Below, one piece after another: positions 10,047-19,739 of a DNA stretch of 64,000 bases. Under the pieces are notes generated by a model. The model saw only the letters and a program-made list of their open reading frames with translations. It did no database searches and was not told the DNA's origin. The position numbers and the translations under genes were made by a program. The stretch spans positions 44,019 through 108,018 of the forward strand of contig CDRNVI010000084.1 in NCBI GenBank assembly GCA_977017575.1. The letters are read 5' to 3'. Source of the stretch: Paramoeba atlantica. Taxonomy: Eukaryota; Discosea. Each line of letters begins with the position of its first letter. Within the stretch, counting starts at the first letter, position 1.

Positions 10047-10510
10047 GTTTGTTTGTTTGTTTGTTTGCTTGTTTGGTACAGGAGCGCCTGCAATCCCCAC
10101 GTGCAGACGCCACAAGTACCACTCCGGCTCCCGTCTGATTCCGGGTACGGGGACGCAAGGCTCTCCTAGGGCGCTTCACCAGTGACACTGTACACTATGT
10201 AGTGAGCCTACTATGTGCCAATCCCACTGGGAGGGTTCCTGATCAAGCACGAACGCCGCTTTTTCATGAATTAATAAATGATGCTGTAAAAAGAAAGTAA
10301 AGTTGAAGTGAAAAATGGAAAGAAGAAAAGAAAGATATTCAAGGTGACATGCTAGTAGAAAACCATTTTACCTTGACGCATGACCTTTTTACGAAAGGTG
10401 GAGTGACATACCAGAACAAAAGTTAGTGTATAATAGTACATGTAGTGTGTACATGCAACGTAGTCTGCGTCGCTGACGTAATTTTCCTTTCTACTAGATA
10501 TCTAATGTGT
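10047..10510. other. element 3' region with TTTG microsatellite
   Basis: A (GTTT)n run at about 10047-10076 directly abuts the inverted repeat and is followed by a GC-rich stretch to about 10190. Read on the minus strand this resembles a short retroposon ending in a CAAA-type tail. From 10190 to 10510 the DNA is A/T-rich and I see no gene. Confidence 0.45.
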
Positions 10511-12253
10511 CTAAGGCAAAATTCTGCTTACAAAAGTCGCTCCTTGCTGCTCGTACACGTGTAAAGCATTGATCAATCGCTCCCAGGATTTTGCGCACCT
10601 AAAACAGTACTCCTCGTCTGTGTACTTTTTGTTTGGACGAGTTCCAACATCGGCTAAATTTTCTTCACTTGGAATGTCGCACATGATTATTCTTCCATGA
10701 AAGTCCTTGTACACTTTGACTATTTTATCCAGAGATTCTACCTGAGAAAAACCTTTAGAAAAGGAGCGAGCGGCTGCCGTGTTGTCGCTACCTATAATAA
10801 TGTTGGAAAATCCCCGCTTTATCGCCATTCGGATAGCTTCTGATATAGCAGTTGCCTCGGCCAGAACTATCTCCATTTGACAAGTTTGCTCGACTATTTG
10901 ACTATTTACTGGCTTAGAATCGGACATTGGCCACACGGCCAACCTGGTAGTTGTGGCGTCCACGACAGCATAAAATATTCTCTTGCCCTTAATGTAACGG
11001 CGATACATTTTCCAATTGTGTGGATGAGAGTTTTCCCGGATAACTCGAAAAGAGGTCTCAATAGTTACATCTCTCGCACAACCCGATAACAGCCTTGCAT
11101 CCCAGTCATCCACCAGACCAAGTTCGCTTTGATACTTGGTGAGCCTACCCAATTCGCGAGGAGGTATACCAAGAATGGCAGAAACGTGTCGCACGTACCC
11201 GCAGAACTGAAATAAAATACGCGGAGTTATTTCTACTAAGTTCTTCAAAGCGTTGGACCAGGTTTCAGCAACAGTCGGGTCAGCCATCCACGATACATGC
11301 CCCTCTTTTTGGATAATCCTTATACCACAATACGTGAACTGACACGTGTTCTTCTCCATGGTCATGTATTTTGCGACTACATTGAATTTACGAAAGTTGT
11401 ATTTTAGATTGACGTGCCATCTTTTCAGTGTACTTTCTGTGCTGACGATCAAAAATGAATCGTACATAAGGGCAATGAAACCTCCTTCATGGAGCAGTAC
11501 GATCCCTGGAGCTCTGGTATCGGTAAGCACGCTTTCTAAACCATCAAGTTCTGTTGGATTATGGTCACGATAGGTCAATATTCCCCACATGATGCTCTGA
11601 GCGATACCGCATGCGAGCTTATACCCCATAGGTAGCACCGTAGGTCGGAGATATGAGGAGCCTTGCCTGATGCAACATGCGCTCCCAAGTTCAGGGGTAA
11701 TAGGGATTTGGTAATACCAATTTTTGATGTCCCCATGAAGAAAGCGGAAACGCTTTTTCGTGCAATCCCCCAAATCCACTAATGCTTGTATAAGTTCCGC
11801 AGTGCTCGGAATTTTAAATGAAATTTCTGTAAGAATAGTGCGTTCGTTAGTCCATCTCAAATCGAAAATTGCACGGGCGAACTTTTCGTCCTTCAAAACT
11901 GCCATATACTTGCCGACTCCTGTGACATTTTGTGGTGTCGTAGGCACTAACACTTTGCTATCACATAAAGTGTCCAAATGGTGCCTATAGGATTGTGAAT
12001 TCGGTGTATCGGACATACACTCTTTCTGAATGTCTGGAGGGAGAGGGGAGGTGCCAAGTAACTTCAGTGCCTGGCATACAAAGGGAATACGAGCGAAGTC
12101 GGAACTCATTATTTTTATTCCCCCGACGTTTTGAAGGGGACAAAGAGGAGCCCGATCATTCGCAAATGAACCTCGACCACGCCAAGCCGTGATTTCTTCA
12201 TTGTGATAAACACCCCCGCTTAAATCAGCGTCGATGAAGGAGTGCGCAATCAT
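10511..12253 (-). CDS. Reverse transcriptase-RNase H (VIPER-like element)
   Basis: 580 codons. The N-terminal half is a DIRS-type reverse transcriptase (FRFLHGDIKNWYYQIPIT around motif A, then LPMGYKLACGIAQS and ALMYDSFLIVS in the region of the catalytic loop). The C-terminal third is an RNase H fold (YAVVDATTTRLAVWP, LAEATAISEAI, IIGSDNTAA, SEENLADVGTR). It would copy the element RNA to DNA and remove the RNA template. It is the last of three same-strand genes, after Gag (14055-15125) and YR (12613-13485). Confidence 0.8.
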   Translation of the reverse strand: MIAHSFIDADLSGGVYHNEEITAWRGRGSFANDRAPLCPLQNVGGIKIMSSDFARIPFVCQALKLLGTSPLPPDIQKECMSDTPNSQSYRHHLDTLCDSKVLVPTTPQNVTGVGKYMAVLKDEKFARAIFDLRWTNERTILTEISFKIPSTAELIQALVDLGDCTKKRFRFLHGDIKNWYYQIPITPELGSACCIRQGSSYLRPTVLPMGYKLACGIAQSIMWGILTYRDHNPTELDGLESVLTDTRAPGIVLLHEGGFIALMYDSFLIVSTESTLKRWHVNLKYNFRKFNVVAKYMTMEKNTCQFTYCGIRIIQKEGHVSWMADPTVAETWSNALKNLVEITPRILFQFCGYVRHVSAILGIPPRELGRLTKYQSELGLVDDWDARLLSGCARDVTIETSFRVIRENSHPHNWKMYRRYIKGKRIFYAVVDATTTRLAVWPMSDSKPVNSQIVEQTCQMEIVLAEATAISEAIRMAIKRGFSNIIIGSDNTAAARSFSKGFSQVESLDKIVKVYKDFHGRIIMCDIPSEENLADVGTRPNKKYTDEEYCFRCAKSWERLINALHVYEQQGATFVSRILP

Positions 12254-12612
12254 TCCTTTATATAGATTTTGAAATATGAAATGTGTTCATACGTATGGAA
12301 GATGTGGCACAATTCGTCGTAGGCGTTCGTAGAACGCTCCTCATCTTAAACTAATGGAGTAGTATGTACACGATGTGTAGAACAGTGGAGATGTGCAGTA
12401 ACTGCATCGAATATTTTAATTTTATTCATTGTTGCTCCACAGATCTCTTGGATTACAAAATAAAGCAATTAACAAGCGGTTAGTGGTACGTGGTCGCATA
12501 GCCCATCGATCCGGTTACGTAGAAAATTTTCGTGTACATTGTAATACTAAAAGTAGCAAGGAACTTCTTGGAGTTTGCCGGTTTATCAAAAGCTTAAAAT
12601 CTAATTGTAGGA
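12254..12612. other. intergenic, RT to YR gene spacer
   Basis: 359 bases between the RT-RNase H and recombinase genes. It is A/T-rich with no convincing frame. Upstream sequence of the RT gene (minus strand) should contain its trans-splice acceptor, but I cannot pick one out with confidence. Confidence 0.4.
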
Positions 12613-13485
12613 CTATTCCATAGAATAGTGAGTAGCTGTGAACTCTGACATCCAACGCCCTCGCCGGAGGCGTGTCGTAAGGTCTGTTCCTTCGCGAGTT
12701 AAATGACCAGCGCATCCATGTCGGAGACAGTGGAAGGACCAAGTTTGATGTGAGTTCCACTGCAAAAGGTTCGCAACATGTGATATGATTCTGTTTGCTT
12801 TCACTTTGTCCCAATTAGGAAATAAGGCCAGATGGGATGATGATGATTTTAGGTACATCAACAGATGACATACTTCTGGGGCTACGACAGTGTCGACAAT
12901 ATAATGTTGACGTCCTTTTCCTCCACGAATCTTAATCAATGCGTCAGAGGAATTCGCTTCAATATCTGTCTTTTCGAGATTCACTAATTCGCTGTGACGC
13001 AGAAGTCCGAAATACGCGACGGCGAAGCCTTGACCATATGCGAGTTCGCCTTGGTCTTTACAGTAATTAGTCAGAGACCGCATTTGCGCGAGTGTGATCG
13101 AGCCTCGAGGTTTGGGCTGCAGACAGATATTTTGGACGCCTTTGAAGCGTCTGCGAAAGCGCGAGGTCTGCGACCAACACTGATCGGTGTTTTGATCTTC
13201 TAATTGCCGCCAAACTACAGCGGCACGGTAGGATTCCAAAGTGGATCCCCGATAGAAGCGTGACAGGCTGACGCACAACGCCAAGAAGTCCTCTTCCGTT
13301 ATATTGTGTACCCCGTGTACACCAAGTAATTGTTCTGTGCGGGAAAAATAGTACACACGCTTTTGTGCTGTCGCAGGGGCCACTGCCCACTGAGAAATTT
13401 GTCGATGTACGCTGTTTTGACGCGCTTGACGATAACCTTGACTGATGGTTTCATCAGAAACTCGAACGCGGCGTTGAGAAGGCAT
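12613..13485 (-). CDS. Tyrosine recombinase (VIPER-like element)
   Basis: 290 codons with a canonical tyrosine-recombinase layout: GLLRHSELVNL (first arginine), a lysine-containing IRGGKGRQHYI strand, FHCLRHGCAGHL (HxxR box), RLRRGRWMSEFTATHYS (tryptophan/histidine box and nucleophilic tyrosine). It would integrate circular element DNA without target-site duplication. Its HxxR box differs from the [H/Y]-S-x-[K/R]-R-G-A box shared by the other two YR families in this window, so it is a separate lineage. Confidence 0.85.
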   Translation of the reverse strand: MPSQRRVRVSDETISQGYRQARQNSVHRQISQWAVAPATAQKRVYYFSRTEQLLGVHGVHNITEEDFLALCVSLSRFYRGSTLESYRAAVVWRQLEDQNTDQCWSQTSRFRRRFKGVQNICLQPKPRGSITLAQMRSLTNYCKDQGELAYGQGFAVAYFGLLRHSELVNLEKTDIEANSSDALIKIRGGKGRQHYIVDTVVAPEVCHLLMYLKSSSSHLALFPNWDKVKANRIISHVANLLQWNSHQTWSFHCLRHGCAGHLTREGTDLTTRLRRGRWMSEFTATHYSME

Positions 13486-14054
13486 GCAGGAAATGTAGCT
13501 CTATCGAAAACGAAATTTATAGAGAAATCCTATTGAGAGAAACAACATGTTTTACACCCTTTCGTCTAGTGTTACAACCATGACCCGTATGGGGGAAGAA
13601 AATCCCAAGACTTCTGAATGTGGCTTTAGTCCACTAGGATAAAGTACCAATGTAATATTCTCATAACTTACTACAGTTGTTACGAGTTGCTCAAGTATAG
13701 CATAAAAAAGAATAGCCCAACTTTTGTTTTGTAAGTGCAAAAGCAGCCGTGTCATTTCACACCGTTAAAAGGAAGCATCCAGTCAGAATAGAACAGTCCC
13801 TGTGAGTAGTATACTATATTTCTACGTTTTTGAAAAACGTTAAGCAGTTCGATCGGTTTGAAGCATAAGTAATGCAGTAAATTTGTAGTAAAAAATTGCG
13901 CAGATATAAATATGCAACAGCATTTCAGAAGTAAAGCACATTGAGCATTTTCTTTGCTAAGCACAAGTTTCTCTATGTGTAAAAAGAGATGTTAAACCAA
14001 TATCGATTTCGAAATCACACTCGAGCCTCTAAAGCTACTATTTCGAAAGTAGGT
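13486..14054. other. intergenic, YR to Gag gene spacer
   Basis: About 570 A/T-rich bases with only short frames. I see no domain or repeat in it. Confidence 0.4.
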
Positions 14055-15125
14055 CTATTCACGACCTACGCGCTTGTACCCCGGCTTTTCATTAGGGGTT
14101 TTCATTTTGAGACGAACCTGTTCGTCGGTCAATCGACAATTCTTCAGTTCATGACCGCGCATCCCGCAGTGCTTACATGAACCACGTGGTGCATTGGGAT
14201 ACAGCCACGTTTTCCAGTTACGCCCCCGTATGGCAGGCGAGCGTGGCTTATGTCCCGAACCTGACGCACTCTTGCGAGGTTGGGACCGATTTACGAGCTG
14301 GACAGCGCGGGAGTGGGTCGCAATAAATGAAACAATATTCTTATTTCCGCGGTCCTTGGAATCGTCAAGCATAAGCTGCTCGAGAGTTACCGTGTCCACC
14401 TGCGCCCCGTCGTGGGAGAGACGATGGGAGAGGAGTTCGGCCCCTACCTTGCACAAGAATGTCCAAAAGGAGATGCGGACCGCCTCGTTTTGAACATCAG
14501 GTATCGGCGTCCCCGGCGCGAGCTCGGTTAGAACCCGGGCGCAGTTGACCATGTCAGGCCGACTACCAACGCTGTCACGGACCTTCTTCTTGGTCGCTGC
14601 TGTCAGCCACGGTTCGGAGCTAAAGCCCGACTGCGTCAAACAGTCATGAAGCTCTCTTCCGCACCGCGGGTCATCGCGCGTACCGATGATGTCACGAAAC
14701 GCCCCACGTACATCCTTGCTGTTCTTATCTTCAGTAGAACAGCTAGCAGTGGTAGCATCTGCGGAGGTACCGGAGTTCAATGTTCCTTGAAGAGCACACA
14801 GCTCATCTCGAAGGGCAATAAGCACGTTCTGGGGAACGTCGCGGGATCCAAAGTCTCCGCTTTGCAGGGCCACAAGCGCACGGCGAATCGCTTGAACCCC
14901 CCGAGCGCTGTCGCCACTCCCACCATGCGCTGAAGTGCGCTCAAAAATTTCATCAATGCCATGCTTCTCCTTAACATGGCAGACTGCGCCGGAAATCGCA
15001 TCAAGGATCTCGGACCGCAAGGTGACTCCCATCCGTTTCATTGAACAGAGGCTCAGAAACGCTTGATGAGCGTCTCCGATTCCTGAAATTGAGTCAGGAA
15101 CCAAGTTCGGAAGAGCGTCGGGCAT
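14055..15125 (-). CDS. Gag-like protein with CCHC zinc knuckle (VIPER-like element)
   Basis: 356 codons. Most of the protein has no domain I recognise. Near the C-terminus CKHCGMRGHELKNC is a classical CX2CX4HX4C zinc knuckle followed by a basic tail, as in nucleocapsid proteins that bind element RNA. Its place as the first gene on the minus strand matches ORF1 of VIPER-like elements. Confidence 0.75.
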   Translation of the reverse strand: MPDALPNLVPDSISGIGDAHQAFLSLCSMKRMGVTLRSEILDAISGAVCHVKEKHGIDEIFERTSAHGGSGDSARGVQAIRRALVALQSGDFGSRDVPQNVLIALRDELCALQGTLNSGTSADATTASCSTEDKNSKDVRGAFRDIIGTRDDPRCGRELHDCLTQSGFSSEPWLTAATKKKVRDSVGSRPDMVNCARVLTELAPGTPIPDVQNEAVRISFWTFLCKVGAELLSHRLSHDGAQVDTVTLEQLMLDDSKDRGNKNIVSFIATHSRAVQLVNRSQPRKSASGSGHKPRSPAIRGRNWKTWLYPNAPRGSCKHCGMRGHELKNCRLTDEQVRLKMKTPNEKPGYKRVGRE

Positions 15126-15547
15126 AGGTAATTAAAGGTAAAATAGTATAATAACTTTCAGTCTCTTTGAAAACAAAAACATGTTATTTTGTTCGCTGCC
15201 TGCTTATCTTTTATTCACCTGATGATCACAATGAATTATGTGATTGTCCTTTTCCGTTGACAAACGATAGACAAAATGATGCAGCGACTATGAAATCGTC
15301 GCAAACGACGTAGTGCTGCAGAGCACATATCAAATCAAAACACATGACAAAATCTCCAGCCATGTAGGCTGGATTGCTCATTTTATAACACGCGGCGGGA
15401 AGCCTGAATACACTGTCGCGTATGACTGTGTACCTCGTGTGTTTCCAGATATCACGTATGACTATGCAACAAGTGTTTGCACCTTTATGAGCGGAAAGGC
15501 TGCATGTCTTGTACCTGATCAGCCCAAAATCTACACATGTGCAGAAG
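15126..15547. other. upstream region of VIPER-like gag
   Basis: Some 420 bases of mixed composition between the gag start and the repeat field. A short 86-codon frame (15313-15573, +) is not convincing. I see no recognisable feature. Confidence 0.35.
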
Positions 15548-16406
15548 TTTCCACGAATGTCGGAACCTTATGAGCCTCTTGACCATGTTCGTGGTAACAC
15601 GTGGGATTTTTCCACAAATGTTGGAATCCAATAAAGGTTACAGATGCAGCGCCATATACAAAAAATACACGATTCACAGAAATGTTGTAATCCATTGAGC
15701 CACAAATTTTGGAGTCTGATGAGCCTTTAAAGCTATAGAAGGCTGGCTTTAGTGAAAAAATCCACAAATGTTGGATCGCACGAGCCGAAGGGCTACATAT
15801 TTCGTGACGTATGTTCCACGTGTCGGAACGTATGAACCCAAAGGCTACACATGTAGCGTCATGTACAAAGCTTTTCGCAAATGTAGCCTATGGAGTCTGA
15901 TGGCCTTAAAACCGTTCGTGGTAACACGCAAGAATTCGTCCACAAAATGTTGGAATTACCCATTGAGCCACACAATGGGCCCTCAAAGTGGTTTCATATA
16001 AAAAATAAAAATCCGCAAATGTTGGATGGCACGAGCCGAAGGGCTACATATCTTGTGCCGTATGTTCCACATGTGTTGGAACCATCACGTAGAACTTTCC
16101 ACAAATATTGGAACTTTTTCAACCACTTGGTCATGTTCGTGGTAACACGTAAGAATGTTTCCACAAATGTTGGAATCTATAAAAAGGTCACAGATGCGGC
16201 GCCACATAAGAAAAATTCCACAAATTTTGGAATCTATTGAGGTACAATAGCTGGAGTCTAATGAGCTGTTAGAGCTGTATAAGTGGTTTCAGTGAGATTC
16301 ACATAAAAAATCCACAAATGTTGGATCGCACGAGCCGAATGGCATACGGTATCTTGTGATCTACACATACATCACACACGTTGTATGTTCCACATGTGTT
16401 GGAATC
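15548..16406. repeat. field of about 15 copies of a TTCCA...TGGAA motif
   Basis: A 17-base motif, best form TTCCACAAATGTTGGAA, recurs roughly every 30-90 bases: near 15549, 15610, 15674, 15701, 15761, 15814, 15939, 16011, 16065, 16096, 16158, 16215, 16311 and 16388, with variants. The arms TTCCA and TGGAA are inverted. Longer blocks such as GCACGAGCCGAAGGGCTACA recur at about 15778, 16031 and 16328, showing that the field grew from degenerate units of about 250-300 bp. It lies upstream of the gag gene of the VIPER-like element. Confidence 0.85.
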
Positions 16407-16582
16407 TTATGAACCCAAAGAATATACTAATTGTTACGTATGCATGCACGCGTTTACGTACGCGACATATACGTATATATAAAAAAACTTAGAATAATGA
16501 GCGGTCTGGCAGTAAGCATTTCCCTGAGTCTGTTTATTGAAAAAATGAATCAAGAAATGATTGGAAAGCTAAGTAATGACAA

Positions 16583-16693
16583 AAAATACAGATACACTTA
16601 ATTCTCCTGCAAGGGAATGAGGTTAACGTCCGACCTTCCATCCTACAGGAAGTGTGCGTGACTGGCACCCGAGCGGGGCAAGTCAAGCTATAC
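16583..16693 (-). repeat. right inverted terminal repeat of VIPER-like element
   Basis: Reverse complement of 9936-10046 over 111 bases. Its outer end abuts a TA-flanked MITE. Confidence 0.85.
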
Positions 16694-16970
16694 TTCCTAT
16701 ATGTGTAAGGTGTCCTATAATCCTGCTGGTCCAAAGCTAACAGGTCGGAAGAACCTCCCCCCCCCTTTTTTTTTGTGTGTGTGTAAGTATTTACACAAAA
16801 TACAAGTAGTACTTAATTTCCTATATCCTAATACAGTAGTATATATATTACAGTTGTACTTAATTTCCTACCATCACCTTTCCACATGCACTTGGTTGCG
16901 ACCAAGGCCAGTGGCCCCGGGCTTTGGACCGGTAAAGCAGGGTTATAGGATACCTTACACATATAGGAAG
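16693..16970. mobile_element. 278-bp MITE with TA duplication
   Basis: Starts CTTCCTATATGTGTAAGG and ends with the inverted form, the inverted similarity reaching about 45 bases inward on each side. TA stands at both borders (16691-16692 and 16971-16972), the target duplication of Tc1/mariner-type elements. The middle contains C8T9 and GT runs and no frame. It lies exactly between the VIPER-like end and the resumed copy A sequence. Confidence 0.6.
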
Positions 16971-17359
16971 TAAAATTATTGAAAAACATAGCACGGGAAG
17001 AACACCTGGAAGCTCAGGCCGAGATTTTAAAATACTTAGAAAGTGAACATTTCAACAGTTTAGGCTGTGCAAAAGCTACACCGGTTTATCGAGGTGAGTC
17101 CAAATATCTGTCCCCATTTTTAGACGACTTAGTGGAAAGTGGAATCTTGAAACCCCTACCGCGCCGAAAAGCAAAAATCTGGATGTCAGCATTCCTAGTC
17201 CCGAAGCAGCGCAAACGAACCTTAAGGGCAATTCTGAATGCAATACCTCTGAATGACTTGCAGGAGATGGTGCCAGGGCCGTTAGATCTTCCAGGATTGT
17301 CCAACATTGAAGATATGATTAGGACTCATGCGTTTTTCTGTGAAACTGATGGAAAGTGA
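16971..17359 (+). pseudogene. DIRS-type reverse transcriptase fragment (N-terminal part, copy A)
   Basis: A roughly 125-codon stretch resembling the fingers region of DIRS-type RTs, with LVESGILKPLPRRKAKIWMS, AFLVPKQRKRTLRAILNA and IPLNDLQEMVPGPLDLPGLS. It is the displaced start of the RT of copy A and lacks the catalytic palm. It is a fossil and broken. Confidence 0.6.
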
Positions 17360-17396
17360 TGATTTCTGTGAAACTGATGAAAGATGTGAAACTGAT

Positions 17397-17516
17397 GGAA
17401 AAATAGTCGGGATGATTGGACTGAAACTTTCATTGAAGCGATATATTACTAGGAAAATTGGTTTTAACATGGTTTACTTTCATTATGATGCAGGGGAGAG
17501 AAGACGTTGATTTCTA
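17397..17516 (+). repeat. direct repeat, copy 1 (family 1 end region)
   Basis: About 118 bases starting near ATAGTCGGGATGATTGGACT and recurring at 17885-18002, 488 bases downstream. An inverted copy of its right half lies at about 46588-46660. Between the two copies stands a C-rich module (17727-17795: CCCACCCACCAACCCCCAAC followed by a GCCCGTTCGTAAG box) that recurs at ends of other YR elements. Repeats with an intervening module are reminiscent of the split direct repeats of PAT-type YR elements. Confidence 0.7.
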
Positions 17517-17884
17517 GAAGTATACGTTTAGAAATTTAGGATGATTGACATAATGGCCCTTCGGGGCACATAATATTTATATTATGATTTGTTTTTACAG
17601 ATTGTGGCCCCGAAAGGGGCACCCGTTCTTAGATGTAATGAGATTTATTATTTAGTAGTACTCGGGATGAAGTCATATATATTGTTTTTGTGTATAGCGA
17701 CACTCCTTCTTTTACCCTTTTCAAATTGCGCCCACCCACCAACCCCCAACCATTTCGCGGAGTTGGTGGACGGGATGCCCGTTCGTAAGTTTGAGGAGTT
17801 GTTGACTGGGTTTCTGTGATTGTTTTTATTATATTGGCCAGGTACCTTGATAATTCGTCAGATAGATATAGTTTATTGGAAACT

Positions 17885-18002
17885 AAAAATAGTCGGGATG
17901 ATTGGACTGAAACTTTCATTGAAGCGATATATTACTAGGAAAATTGGTTTTAACATGGTTTACTTTCATTATGATGCAGGGGAGAGAAGACGTTGATTTC
18001 TG
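17885..18002 (+). repeat. direct repeat, copy 2 (family 1 end region)
   Basis: Second copy of the 17397-17516 sequence. The right flank leads into the minus-strand sequence that continues copy B across the RTE insertion. Confidence 0.7.
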
Positions 18003-18208
18003 GTTTGTAACGGGGCGATTAAGTCGGCTTTCAGCGGGTCTACTAGGTATCTCGGGACCCGGGACTTCGGAGGACTTGCGTCCGTGATAGAACCCTTCGG
18101 AAGCATGTGAACTACTCCTCGAGAGAAGTCTTTTCGACACCATGTGGGGTTTTCGCCTTCGCCCATTTCGCGTAGCACCTCGCGCTCTGTGGTCAGGTAC
18201 GGATAAGG

Positions 18209-18222
18209 TAGCGTCTGTTGAG
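18209..18222. repeat. 14-bp target duplication, left (RTE LINE)
   Basis: TAGCGTCTGTTGAG, repeated exactly at 22012-22025. It brackets the RTE-type LINE together with its spliced-leader 5' end and 3' tail. Confidence 0.9.
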
Positions 18223-18224
18223 AT

Positions 18225-18260
18225 CTTTAACGATAAAGATACAGTTTCTGTACCTTGTTG
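18225..18260 (+). other. spliced-leader exon sequence SL-1
   Basis: 36 bases with core GATACAGTTTCTGTAC and 3' end CCTTGTTG, able to form a TACAG-TTT-CTGTA hairpin as in kinetoplastid leaders. No GT-intron follows; instead a T18 tract and the LINE 5' UTR do, so this is a reverse-transcribed leader and not an SL RNA gene. Confidence 0.8.
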
Positions 18261-18469
18261 TTTTTTTTTTTTTTTTTTACACCTCTAACAATTTTCATGA
18301 CACATCACAGCACGGTAGACGCGTTTTCGTGAATGGGAAAAAGAGGAAAACGATCAACCGAGGGTGCAGACCGCCAGCTTAAACGTAGGAATGAAAATGT
18401 AACGCAAAAACAAAAAAAGAATGAAAATAACCCCTCGTTTTTGGCAAAAGCAAGCCCGAAGAACAAAGT

Positions 18470-19738
18470 GTGCTCGTGAACGACAAACTAAAAATTCAGG
18501 CGACTGAAAGGAATAGTTTCTGTTTAGGAACCTACAATGTACGCTCCTGGGGTGGCCGGTCGAATGATACATCAGATTGCTGGGTAACTAATGCGTCGAA
18601 CACTGCTAGGCTAGCAACGCAAGCGGACATCGACATACTTGGTGTTCAGGAATGTCGCATTCCCGGTGTCAACCGAATTCAAATCGTAACAGAGAATGGT
18701 CCTTGGACATTACTACATAGTGGTCACGGTACGAAGAAAAAGTTTATAAACGGCGTAGGACTACTTCTAAACAGACGTGCTACCAAAGCTATGATTGGGT
18801 ATCATGGGATAAACGAACGCATTATCTGTGCAAACTTTAGAATCCGCAATTCTAAAAACATGTTTATCGTTTGCACATACGCGCCGACAGAGGTTGCAGA
18901 ACCTATAAACAAAGATGAGTTTTATGAGTCACTGAATGAAGCAATGAAGTTTAAGCGTGCTGATGAAATACCGCACGTAATAGGTGATTTCAACGCCAGA
19001 ATTTGCTACCGCAATGCCTTATCTCCACAGGTAGGTCGCAATGCGATCGGAACAAGGACAACAAACAACGGATCAAGACTCGTCGATTTCTGTCGCACGC
19101 ACGGCTTAATCCTATTAAATACACATGCAATACCAAAGAACGATACAGAGCATAATAAGCCATACTCAGTCACATGGTATTCGAATACAAAAACAGACTG
19201 CGGCCAAATAGATTACATAGCTGTACCCTCTTTCGTAGTCGCGCGTAATACGGAAGTAGCACAAAACTTGGAATACGAAAGCGATCACCGCCTATTACGT
19301 ACCAGCTTGGCAGTCGAACCAGCACGTATCCAGACTGAGTGTAATAAGACGTACGTTATTAATCTTCAGGATGAGGAAATCCGACTAAAATATCAGCAAA
19401 AGCTTCATGAGAATCTTGAAAACAAAGTCCATGATTCCAACACAACGTTAAATCTTACCGCGATATGGGAGGAAATTACTGTTGCAATTCGCAACAGCGC
19501 GCAAGTATTAAACGCTGCACGAAAAAAGACGAAAATTTGGATGACTCCTCAAGTACATGAAATAATAACACGCCGAAAAAAAGCTTTTCAGGAAACACTA
19601 CACCAAGGATCCACAGATCAGGAAAGTATCGTTGCCAAGAATTACTACACGCAAATAAGATCTGAAGCTCAGAAAGTGTGTCGATCAGCAAAACGAAAAC
19701 ACTATAACACAGAAATAAATAGAAAACGCTGCCCGTAG
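18470..19738 (+). CDS. RTE-type LINE, apurinic endonuclease part
   Basis: 422 codons. An exonuclease-endonuclease-phosphatase fold is clear: GTYNVRSW near residue 21, ILGVQECRIPG, GDFNARI near residue 172 (catalytic Asp/Asn) and the YESDHRLL box near residue 272. Wording of the motifs (GVGLLLNRRATKAMIGYHGI, YAPTEV) is that of the RTE clade. The enzyme nicks target DNA for primed reverse transcription. After residue 420 the frame closes; the adjacent frame carries the continuation, indicating a single frameshift. Confidence 0.85.
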   Translation: MLVNDKLKIQATERNSFCLGTYNVRSWGGRSNDTSDCWVTNASNTARLATQADIDILGVQECRIPGVNRIQIVTENGPWTLLHSGHGTKKKFINGVGLLLNRRATKAMIGYHGINERIICANFRIRNSKNMFIVCTYAPTEVAEPINKDEFYESLNEAMKFKRADEIPHVIGDFNARICYRNALSPQVGRNAIGTRTTNNGSRLVDFCRTHGLILLNTHAIPKNDTEHNKPYSVTWYSNTKTDCGQIDYIAVPSFVVARNTEVAQNLEYESDHRLLRTSLAVEPARIQTECNKTYVINLQDEEIRLKYQQKLHENLENKVHDSNTTLNLTAIWEEITVAIRNSAQVLNAARKKTKIWMTPQVHEIITRRKKAFQETLHQGSTDQESIVAKNYYTQIRSEAQKVCRSAKRKHYNTEINRKRCP

Positions 19739-19739
19739 A

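Larger units (their letters stand above)
9936..16693 (-). mobile_element. VIPER/DIRS-like YR retroelement, whole-looking
   Basis: A 6.8-kb element bounded by 111-bp inverted repeats (9936-10046 and 16583-16693). On the minus strand it has the VIPER gene order: Gag with a zinc knuckle, tyrosine recombinase, then RT-RNase H. All three frames are open, and I see no obvious break, so it looks recent. It sits inside YR copy A, whose RT start is found beyond its far end. Its gag-side non-coding region (15548-16406) is filled with a short repeated inverted motif. No target duplication is evident, as expected for YR integration. Confidence 0.7.

Noticed and set aside
18225-18260. SL RNA gene
   Set aside because: No GT intron start follows any of the five copies and each is joined to a retroelement 5' region.
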